This document shows, piece after piece, positions 55,833 to 64,000 of a DNA stretch of 64,000 nucleotides. Positions within the stretch are counted from its first letter, which is position 1; each line of letters starts with the position of its first letter. The notes beneath the pieces are model-generated. The model searched no databases. It saw nothing but the letters and a program-made list of their open reading frames with translations, and was not told the origin of the DNA. The translations under genes and the position numbers were made by a program. This DNA comes from Synanceia verrucosa (lineage: Eukaryota; Chordata; Actinopteri; Perciformes; Synanceiidae). Location: NCBI GenBank assembly GCA_029721515.1, contig CM056562.1, positions 20,219,335-20,283,334 of the forward strand. The letters are read 5' to 3'.

Positions 55833-57363
55833 ATATGCAGCCTGCCTTTTTTCTACATGAAATGGCAGAAAGTTATCAGAGCTCAAAAAGTTTTGACCTC
55901 ATCTACCTCATCTGTCCATTTTCTCTATTTCCACAAAGGCAGCTCAGCCATATCTTCTTCTCATTCGCTGCATAGATACATTTTAATGCGTAGGACACAG
56001 ACTGTGAGGCAAGCAGTACTCATCCATGTACTTTGCGTGTACCTGGATTAAAAAGGCATCATCAGTTCTGAAGATGAACTGATCAGAAAACTGCTGAAGT
56101 TGAAGAATTCAATGACTTTAAAAGTAATTCTAGTGGTCTTTAGCTCAGACTCTCAAAATAAGCTGACCTATCCATGCTTTCATACAACTTAAATTAAATC
56201 CTGACCTTAACCGAAAGGGAAAACACTGCAGAATGTAATTTTTCCTATTATTTCAGCCTATTTTCCCATGTTTTGGTGTCCATGTGTAAAATAGAGAAAA
56301 TAATGTTTGAAACTTGTCCAAAGCACCATCAATGTAAGTTCACTAAAAGTTTCTTGCTTGTTATTGCCACTATGGAGAGGATCCTAATGAGATATTAGCC
56401 TCTTTTTCCTTATGTTCCAGTCTGTTTGCTATTGTGTCCAAGGCCTGCTTAAGTGTAATTCTACAATCTTGTGTGATGTGACATGTTGCCAGAAGACAAT
56501 GGTGGAAAGCTGAGAGAGCTGGAGTGAGGAGTGCTGGGAACAGTCTGTTGAGAGGGAGTACAGAAAGCATAGCTTAGGGTTATCTAAAAGATTTTCATTG
56601 CCATGGTTAAATACTGATTTTGACGTGGATGAGGCTGTAAGATTTCAAAATTCTTTCCATAATGTTGTCAGAAAAATTGATCCTGTCAGAGGCTGAAAAG
56701 CATCTATTGAGTCATGGAGAGGTACTGCCACCTTCAGTAATGATCTGCTACTAATGCAACCAGGTGTGGCAGTCATTTATGGGAAATAAAATATTTATGT
56801 TATCAAATATAAGACTGGAGAAGCTCAGATATGAGTAACATTAACACAGCATATGATACAAAGCCAGCACAGACCAGTGCTTTGAACAAGCAGAGTGTAT
56901 TACCAGTGTACTTTAAAACTATTAAAATTTGATCACAAAAAGAGCATACCAGAAATTATGAGCTGCTGCAGCACCAGGTGACCAACTCTGGACAAGGTGC
57001 ATCACAATAAAGGTCTTCACAGGTTGGCAGCTTGTGATGTAAAGGAGCAGCTGCAATCCTGCAGGGCAGAGTGAATAAAATTCATGCAAATGCAAAAACA
57101 GCTTTTGGTCAACACACAATACTATGGCCTGTCGTCTATCAAGGATGATTTTGGTAGCTAAGGTTTCTTTGTTTTCCTCAAAACCTCGGTTGACCTTTGG
57201 GCCAATCCCGCACGACCTTGGTGAACGTCTTAAACCCTAAAACCACAACTCAGACTACTTGTGTCAATGACAAACAGCTGAAATGTCCTCACTTTGCAAA
57301 AAATACCCTCCCTCTGAAGGTCTAAAATGTGTTCTCACAAGGATAGGAGCAGGTGAAAACACT
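55833..57363. other. Non-coding stretch, nothing recognised
   Basis: Unique-looking AT-rich sequence without gene or repeat signal. Confidence 0.5.

Positions 57364-57394
<31 letters not shown>
57364..57394. repeat. (CA)n microsatellite
   Basis: About 15 CA units. The 108-codon frame crossing it is a repeat artefact. Confidence 0.95.
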
Positions 57395-57396
<2 letters not shown>

Positions 57397-58365
57397 TCAA
57401 TCCCTCCGTTCCCCCCCTGCTCCACCCTCCTCTGTCCGGTCAGTGTAATGGATGGTGAATCTGTTGCTTACTCATGCATACAGCTGACAAATTGTCCCTC
57501 TCCGAGCATAGCCCAGCCACTGTGTGATTTGTGTGAGACGGGACACGACAGGATGAGTCGGCGGCTCAGATTGAAAAAGGGCACCGAGGATACAGACAAA
57601 CTAGTCTGAAAAGGTGCATTTGAAGAAAATTATATATCTGAGGGCTTACAGGCTGCCAGGGTGTGGATGAGCCGCTTCTGTGTGTGAGTACGATTACAAA
57701 TATGTGAGACACGTTTTTAGCAATGACCTTGCTGTGTAGAAAGCTATGAGAATTTTCCACTAGTATATGTAGTGGTATATGAATTCACACAAAAAAGCAT
57801 CACCAACAAAGACAGAATCTCCGAGGTGTGCAAGAGCCACTAATGTGTACAGTACAGTAGGCTAAAATCTGAATTCATTTGACTGGATTTAACTGTGAGA
57901 TACATAATGTGCACCAGCCGCCATTTAAATTGTATAATGTGCCCCCATGCAGTCCAGTGGTCCCTACTTATGGTATAATTTAACCCACATACTACTCACT
58001 GCTCCCTGACCCTATTATTATAATGTAACCCATATTCACTCCTCTGTTATCTCTGTCACATGGTGTTTAGTGTGTACACTAACAACATGCTCCTCTACTC
58101 CCTTTAATCCACTCATGTCTCTTAAAACACAGTGAAGTTTGCATGACCATAAAACATATTGCAACTGTGTTAAATGGCTAATGGGTTGAGGGTAACAAGA
58201 GGGCAGTATGTCATGAACAAGTACCACAACAAATGTGATGATGTCAGTTTTAGAAAGTTTGCATTTAACCAAGAATAGTACGATGTTCTTGCTCAATTCA
58301 TATTAGCCAGTTATCCAGGCCTCTATGGATGAGCATTTTTAGATTTCAAATATGTGGTTGACTTT
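57395..58365. other. Non-coding stretch, nothing recognised
   Basis: Open frames up to 86 codons with no recognisable domain. No repeat family seen. Confidence 0.45.
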
Positions 58366-58653
58366 TCAACACCATCCGTCAACCAATGCCGACGTTTTCG
58401 GACACTGGTTGGGTAAAACTACCTGGTCATCCAGTGGAGTTTTATCAACAGTTTTATCTTGACCAACCCTTTGCCGATGTATGGCTGGTTCTGATTTCTC
58501 CATACCATTTTGAATGTTAATGGTTAGAATTCCTCTTGGAAGATAGTCCAAATCATACGGTACATGTGCCGTTTGTTTTGCACAGCACATCACTGCCCTT
58601 TCTTGTCCAGAATTGATGAGCGTATCTCTCTCATAGGCCACACTTATAGACAT
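58366..58653 (-). other. Unrecognised 95-codon open frame with protein-like composition
   Basis: The frame begins MSISVAYERDTLINSGQERA and has a mixed, non-repetitive amino-acid composition (YDLDYLPRGILTI in the middle), which sets it apart from the repeat-driven frames elsewhere. It lacks a recognisable domain. The YERDTL..LDYLPRGIL pattern is faintly reminiscent of the region preceding the endonuclease in LINE ORF2 proteins, but this is a weak impression. No splice sites or neighbouring coding frames support a host gene. Confidence 0.25.
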
Positions 58654-59569
58654 TTGCTGGCCAACACATCACAAATGAATAAGAAGGCAATGCAGTGATG
58701 TTAGATTTGGATTTCTGGCAAATGCAAATTGTGGTAAAAATAAGAGGTGTGGAGTTGTTGAACCACCATGGTGAAGTTACAGAATAATTTACTGCCTCGT
58801 GACGCTCCCATGTTCAACTTACCAAGTCAAGAATCCCAAATGTTGGTCTAAATTTAACACAGACCATGATGTTAAGCTTATTTTAATGTTCAAAAGCAAA
58901 TTAATTAAACACAAACATCACAGCAACAAGTAAATGACAGGTTGGGTTCACCTGCTACATGAAAACATGATGTTTAAGTGGTCTAATTGTTTTCAGCATC
59001 CTTGTATCTTTAAAAACAAGTGTGTCGTGTGCAGAAAATAAGGCAGCGGAATACTGACCCGAAGATGTGGGAATAATCACACACACATATTTTTTCCAAC
59101 TTGCCAAAAAAAAAACAAGCACATGCTCCATAATGTGATCCTTAAAATCACAGGCCAGCACAGTAGAGCTTTCATAAATTAGCCTGTTTTATGACAAGCT
59201 ACTAGCCATTAGGAGGAAGTAAAAAAAAAAGTATATCAAAGATGAAAAGACAAAGAAAATAAAGCAGGGAAGGTACAGAGGGGCGGGAGTGGGGGTGAAA
59301 GGGACCCTCGCTAATTCAGAACACTAGACGGTGTCTTGTGCCAAGTCTGTCTCTCCTGTCTAACCCCCTACTCCCACCCACCACCCCCACAACCCTTTCT
59401 CTTTCAAAGGACTGAGGGGAGGCTGCAGCTTTCTAGTCATAAACATCTCGCGGGTAGGTCTGCACTGGGCCTTTGCCACGTTACACATTTGCTTATTTGA
59501 GAAAAAAAAAACATTTCTGGCACAAAATCTGCTTCTCTCCCTTTTCTCTCCCTCTCTTATTCTCTGTCT
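58654..59569. other. Non-coding stretch, nothing recognised
   Basis: A-runs at 59106-59115 and 59221-59230, and a C-rich patch at 59365-59395. No gene. Confidence 0.45.
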
Positions 59570-59840
59570 GATCATTCCTCGAGGCCAGAGTTGAGGCTGT
59601 GATAGAGATTAGGACGGCAGCGCTACTGACAAGGCAGCTAAATCTACGCCGGCTGAAAAACCTGGCAGTAGCAGTGTTTGGGGAAGGATTGTTAAAAGCG
59701 AAGCGGAGAGGGGGTTTTTGACTAATAGCGAGGAGAGAGACGAGGAGCTCAGTCAGGAAATGGAGCATTTTGGACTGGGCCAAAATGGTTGATTGGGGAG
59801 ACTGATCAGTTATGATTTAAGGCAGATGTAGGGCTCTCGC
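59570..59840. promoter_or_regulatory. Candidate conserved non-coding element
   Basis: Repeat-free block with CpGs (GACGGCAGCGCTACTGAC about 59612; CTACGCCGGCTG about 59645), TTTTTGACTAATAGCG (about 59714), TGGACTGGGCCAAAATGG (about 59771) and GCTGATTACGTTTATAAAA (about 59843). Non-coding in all frames. Enhancer role inferred. Confidence 0.35.
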
Positions 59841-61875
59841 ACGGCTGATTACGTTTATAAAAAGTGTGTGTGCACATCTGTATGTGTGGCTGTTTAAGGC
59901 TGACTACACAATCTGTGTACATAACAGGGTGTCAGTGGTGTGTAGCTCATAGGGATTCACGCAGTCAAACACTCTGCACTCACAAAACGCTGAACTCACA
60001 ACACTTCAAGAGCCACCGCTTTACCATGGCCAAACCACACGCCACCGGTCGCCACTATCAGACACAATATGGTGCCCATATGCCCATGATGGCATCCAGA
60101 TGAGTCGAATGGAGGGAATTACATGGCAGGGAGCCATGTTGGGCCTGATTAAACCGCTCTGGTTCATATCAGGATGGTTTTGTACCCGTTGGACATCCAG
60201 CAGCGTTCTAAATTATGAACTTTTGCTTTCAAACTGAAGAAGGTCAGGCCGCCTCTCCTGCACACCTTCACCTGCCTCTCATTTAACTCAGATGAATTCA
60301 GGAACTCCAGTTTATCACGATCTGGCGTTCTCACCTGTAGCTGCTGCCATGTTTTTTGTATCGGTTATGATAACATTGCACTGATAATTGCTGGGAACTT
60401 GGGGACACCTCACTAAAACAATTAGACAGGTTATTAGCAAGCCAACAGTTCAGCCACATTACCCAAACCACTTATCTGGAGGTAAAACCAAAAGTAAGCA
60501 TGACTAAAATGTTGGTAATAATCCCTCTTTGCCAAGGCTGGTTACAAACTGGGTAAAGTGAGGAACTGCACCATCATGGCACCCAAAAAATGCCCAATTA
60601 GTACTGGATGTGCATGGGTTTGGTTTGATTGAATTTGTGCCTCTAAAGGTAAAGATACACATTATTTCTCCAATGTTTGATGAACTGAATACAACCTAAA
60701 TCTCCCCAAAAAATCCTTTCCAGAGATTTTTTTGACTTTTTAACTTTTTTTAACTTGCATATCCCAACAGATGCATTGTCACTTTAATCTATGGATGCAG
60801 GCATACGGTCTCCGCTTTGTCTCACAGGCATAACCACAACTGGAAGCATTTTTTAGGCTTCAAGTCTATTATTTCATCAGTACACATGTAAGCATGAGGT
60901 TGATGCCCAATAAAAGGTCATGAAATAAGCTGATCTACAGTGTCTACTGGTTTGCAGCCTCTAACAATTGTGAGTAGTACTCAACAGTCAATCAATGTCA
61001 GTATCAAACAGGCAATGTTTGGCAGTGTTTTAAGAGTGCATGAGTCACCTCAAACAAGAGAGGTCCCTAATCCATGCAGCCACATGCAAATGCAAAATAT
61101 TAGTCTGCTTGGTGCAGCAGTGTGCCATATTAGCCATGGATAGACACAAATCATAATATAGTTTTGTTTTTGTTGTCATGAATTTCCATGATGCACATTG
61201 GTAATAGAGTTGTGTTAAAGGAGATTACAAGAATAATACCACAACATAAATTAAGTGTTATTCCAGACCAGGAGTACAGATTGCACCAGAATTAGTAGGA
61301 ACTTGAAGGCCACAGGATAAAGGGGCATTACAAAGGGGGTGGTAAGTGGGGGATCATAGTGACCCAACAACACATTTTTGCACTGGGGGACCCTAACTTA
61401 ATCCGGTCATCATGGCACAGGAAAACCATAGAGTATATACTCAACTACGGCAAGTATGATGGGTCAAAGAGGAACTAGCCAGGTGCTATTGAGTGTCCCT
61501 TGTTTCTGACTCAAGGTGTAATAAACTGAATATACTTTAACATCATTGCAGTGACTGTTTATTACAAACAGATAGCAGTGTGTGAAAAGCATTTATTATA
61601 CAATAAAACACAGCAGCAATTTCTATGATAATGTAAAACAGCACTGCGCAGATCATTCAAAAGCAAAGTCGCCCCCCTCTAATAATTATTCTTTGTGTGC
61701 TGCATGTGTGTTGTGTTTGTTCTCCCCTAGATTGTTTATTGTTACTCTCTCTGAGTCTGAGTGTGTGTGTGTGCTTCTCTACACCCACCTCACAGTTGCA
61801 GATTAGGCCGCTTAGCGCTCACCACGGGGCGAGCTAATCACCAACGAAAGCAAAGGGTTGGGAGGGGTAAGAAAG

Positions 61876-61878
<3 letters not shown>
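59841..61878. other. Non-coding stretch, nothing recognised
   Basis: Average AT-rich unique-looking sequence. 60110-60330 is mixed and could be a weak regulatory element. No gene or repeat family. Confidence 0.45.

Positions 61879-61908
<30 letters not shown>
61879..61908. repeat. (GA)n microsatellite
   Basis: About 15 GA units in a purine-rich surrounding. Confidence 0.95.
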
Positions 61909-61914
<6 letters not shown>

Positions 61915-61939
61915 AGGGGAGTGGTGCTCAAGTAGCCCC

Positions 61940-62420
61940 CCCCATCCAACGACCCCTGCCAGTCCCGCCCCCGTACTGCCCGCAGGGCACCGTCACGCTG
62001 ACAGCAGTGTGACAGTAATCTTCCAGTGACACTTCTCTGTTTTTTCTTTCTTTCTGTTTCTATTTTTTAATGGGGGGGCGGTTCAGAGGGGGAATGGTAC
62101 GTGGGGTTTATTGTCTCACCCCCCCACACACACACACATACACACCCCACCCCTCCTCCACACACACAACACCCACTCACCCTACCCGGAGGTACCGTGA
62201 CACTTAGACGATTGCCCCCGGAGAAGGCAACAAACACGGCGGCACAATGCCGAGTGTCGCCGGCACCGGAGCAGCCAGCCAGGAGCACAGAGATGCCTTC
62301 CCTCCCTCGCCTCTAAAAATACTTCCACACAATGCATCTGATAATGGGTTTATGCAATGATGCACGGGCGCCTGGTAATGTATCCACCCCAACTTCACCC
62401 AACCAATCGGGAAAAGAGGG
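61940..62420. promoter_or_regulatory. GC-rich candidate regulatory block with C-rich repeats
   Basis: CpG-containing sequence (CCCGCCCCCGTACTGCCCGC about 61965; GAGTGTCGCCGGCACCGG about 62251) surrounds a C/CA-rich simple-sequence patch (62115-62175). Its 3' part TAATGGGTTTATGCAATGAT (62342-62361) and CCAACCAATCGGG (62398-62410, CCAAT box) is motif-like. It could be enhancer or promoter; no transcribed gene was recognised next to it. Confidence 0.3.
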
Positions 62421-62424
62421 GATC

Positions 62425-62618
62425 GGAGCGCACAGATTTATTTGCAGCCTTTAATAGTGCAAACAGACTAACATTTTGACACCAGTGCATCTTTATTGAC
62501 GTCAGAACAGACAAAGATATAAGGCAAACACTGGTGATTGATTCTGATGAAGACATAGTCGTGCTGAAACGTTAGTCTGTTTGCACTATTAGCGGCTGCA
62601 AATCAATCAGTTTGCTCC
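62425..62618. mobile_element. Near-palindromic MITE, 194 bp
   Basis: GGAGCGCACAGATTTATTTG onward (62425-62470) is mirrored by 62573-62618. The best-matching arm AATAGTGCAAACAGACTAAC is perfect on both sides. The loop contains TTCTGATGAAGACATAG, and GTGCTGAAACGTTAG opens the right arm, a GATGAAG..GAAACGTT phrase common at the ends of vertebrate mobile elements. No coding capacity. No clear target duplication was found. As RNA it would form a long hairpin. Confidence 0.75.
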
Positions 62619-62910
62619 AGTCCCCTTTTATACCGCTTTGGAAGTTCACTGTCCTCAAACCTGATTCAGTTGAATGCTGTTGAAAGATACACATAAAACT
62701 CTGTTTTCAACCACCTCATCGGAAATTACAACAGGAAGGTTTAGTTTTAACACAGTGTGTCTGATGTAAATATTAATGCTGTCCAAAAGGCCAAAATGAG
62801 GATGTGAGGGTTTAAAGAATCACACTGGTATTTTTCTTAATTGTTCTTACTGTCAACAAATCCTGTGTTATCTTTCAATACTGGCTCATCACCCATTCAT
62901 CCACGTTTAA
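62619..62910. other. Non-coding spacer
   Basis: Unique-looking sequence between two mobile elements. No gene. Confidence 0.4.
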
Positions 62911-63462
62911 ATCATTCACTGCACATGTAGGAGCTTAATCATATAATAAATGGATCGAAAATGTATCAAAATTGTGTGCGCAGGCTAAGGGTCGTATAGG
63001 AAATGGATTCGCGAATACGATAGGAACCCCTGACTTAAGACGCTGTTAATCTGCTTTGTGCCTCTTGTGTACGGTATCGTATTGTGTTTGCGTCCTGCGC
63101 ATGCTGGAGAATTTCCACTGGGGATTTCACCCGGAAGTGGAAGGAGGCGCCAATGTCGTCAAAAATAGTAATGTTGTTGCCGGAAAAGTCAAACAATACC
63201 ATCAATCTCACTTTTGGACGGACGAGGAGACGGAGTTCATGCCGCCAGATAGTTTGTTGTTGTTAAGTAGCCGTCAACTGGAAGTAGTTCTAACACCACC
63301 TGTTTAAAGGGCTACAGCGCCACCTAGCATAGCAGAGTCAGTCAGGTCGCTGACCATCTGAATTAAACAAACTCCATTTTTTGAATTACATTGTTGGATT
63401 TTGGGACACACCGCATCGAACAACATTGAATTTGGGGAAATCCAGTACGATCCTAAAATGTG
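62911..63462 (+). mobile_element. Dispersed repeat with Myb/SANT start, copy 2
   Basis: Full-length partner of 13035-13583. Inner ends are GGGTCGTATAGGAAATGG (about 62989) and ATCCAGTACGATCC (63440-63453). TAA lies next to both inner ends (62986-62988 and 63454-63456), which would fit a TWA-type target duplication of a Harbinger element. However, sequence outside the inner ends is also shared by the two copies, so the true boundary may be further out. The Myb-start is present but its ATG is lost. An insertion of about 30 bp near 63370 distinguishes this copy. Confidence 0.65.
63206..63241 (+). pseudogene. Myb/SANT stub in copy 2
   Basis: Twelve codons read SHFWTDEETEFM, matching the stub at 13327 with conservative changes (W-T/M-DEETE-L/F-M). 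The initiator methionine and the residues after it are altered, and the frame soon ends (stop at 63305). Too short for any function. Confidence 0.45.
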
Positions 63463-64000
63463 ACAAACAATGGGTGACAAAGACTTAGCAGCTGGGAGCT
63501 GTAGTTTTTAACAAACATCACTCCAGGAACATCAACCAAAGTATGGGTATATGGACAACACATCTCCACCTCACACTCACTCTAGGAGTGAAGAAATATC
63601 CTGGCTCCAGGAGCTGTTTGTGCTTTCGAAGTCATTTGGAGCCAGAGTCTTGGGTGGCTGAGTCACAGTATCGAGGTCCCGCCCACATACTCATCCTAAC
63701 CAATCGTAAACAATCTTGTGAACAAAAGAGAATCACAGCTGTCGATCGTGATGTCACACCCCCTTATCAGAAAAAGCGAACACTGGGCATCTACATTGAC
63801 ATGACAAGAACTACCAAAAATAACTTTTGCGTAGCTGTCATGTCGTCCATCTTGGTGTGTAACGTAAAAACGTGGCTCATCAATGGAGTTTTGAGACAAA
63901 TAAGCTACATAGACAACATTTGTCAGTGGAATCAGTCATGTTTTCATGATGAACTGACCGACAATCAGAAAAATACACAATATCCCAACCTTATCCTTTA
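63463..64000. other. Non-coding stretch, possible repeat-derived
   Basis: GTCCCGCCCACATACTCATC then AACCAATCGTAAACAATC and GTGATGTCACACCCCC (63747-63762) recall text found in dispersed fish repeats, but no termini were seen. The 67-codon minus-strand frame has no domain. Confidence 0.35.

Noticed and set aside
57283..57609. 108-codon frame across (CA)n at 57364
   Set aside because: The HTHTHTHT stretch is microsatellite translation and the rest has no recognisable domain.
1..64000. CRISPR array, prophage, insertion sequence or other prokaryotic system
   Set aside because: No regularly spaced direct repeats, no dense coding, no bacterial-type gene starts; repeat content is that of a fish genome.
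1..64000. Known conserved microRNA genes
   Set aside because: I scanned by eye for common mature sequences (let-7, miR-9, miR-10, miR-124, miR-137, miR-196 and others) and saw none; a covariance search would be needed to exclude others.
1..64000. Endogenous retrovirus or LTR retrotransposon
   Set aside because: No paired long terminal repeats, primer-binding site or pol-like frame was found.

Overview
The window looks like vertebrate nuclear DNA, almost certainly from a teleost fish. The evidence is the repeat content: many long (CA)n/(GT)n and (AT)n microsatellites, tRNA-headed fish SINE copies ending in GGATGG, a Tc1-like transposon carcass with the terminal repeats typical of fish, and several families of terminal-inverted-repeat elements recognisable from fish genomes. 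There are no operons, ribosome-binding sites, dense open frames or phage/IS modules. I found no intact protein-coding gene, no convincing host exon and no functional tRNA or rRNA gene in 64 kb. The longest open frames (about 100-160 codons) lie over simple repeats or transposable elements. The best overall reading is a gene desert or a very large intron.

Two kinds of content stand out. The first is a population of mainly non-autonomous mobile elements. (i) Five copies of one family with TTAA target sites and CTCTTTGAGTGCC-type termini, fitting a piggyBac-derived MITE (2598-3073, 7709-8169, 28478-28975, 44351-44603, 51751-52075). (ii) Three copies of a tRNA-derived SINE (19534, 28208, 55474). 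(iii) A deletion derivative of a Tc1-like transposon (24582-25497) that keeps a piece of the transposase helix-turn-helix and carries a nested 432-bp foldback element. (iv) Two copies of an element that keeps the first codons of a Myb/SANT-like protein (13035-13583 and 62911-63462). (v) A 696-bp Harbinger-like MITE with a TTA target duplication (30354-31049), a 656-bp hAT-like MITE (18786-19441), a 399-bp element with perfect 18-bp termini (4380-4778) and a near-palindromic MITE (62425-62618). (vi) Several shorter remnants.

The second is a series of repeat-free, moderately GC-rich blocks rich in homeodomain-type cores (TAATTA, ATTAAT, CAATTA), POU-like ATGCAAA and YY1-like GCCGCCAT motifs: near 0.8-1.2, 3.4, 5.7-6.1, 9.3-9.5, 15.9-16.2, 20.4-20.8, 21.5-22.0, 27.4-27.9, 34.0-34.35, 37.3-37.7, 38.65-38.9, 39.5-39.65, 47.7-47.9, 49.2-49.5, 59.6-59.8 and 62.0-62.4 kb. 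Their spacing and composition resemble the conserved non-coding enhancers that fill deserts around vertebrate developmental regulators. Conservation cannot be shown from one sequence, so these are candidates only, and the neighbouring gene cannot be named.

No genes here can be said to act together. If the candidate elements are real, they would be distal regulators of a gene outside the window, with mobile elements inserted between them. I saw no undescribed biochemical system. The most unusual structures are the nested foldback in the Tc1 carcass, the two-subfamily TTAA element with duplicated subterminal repeats, and the Myb-headed repeat pair.
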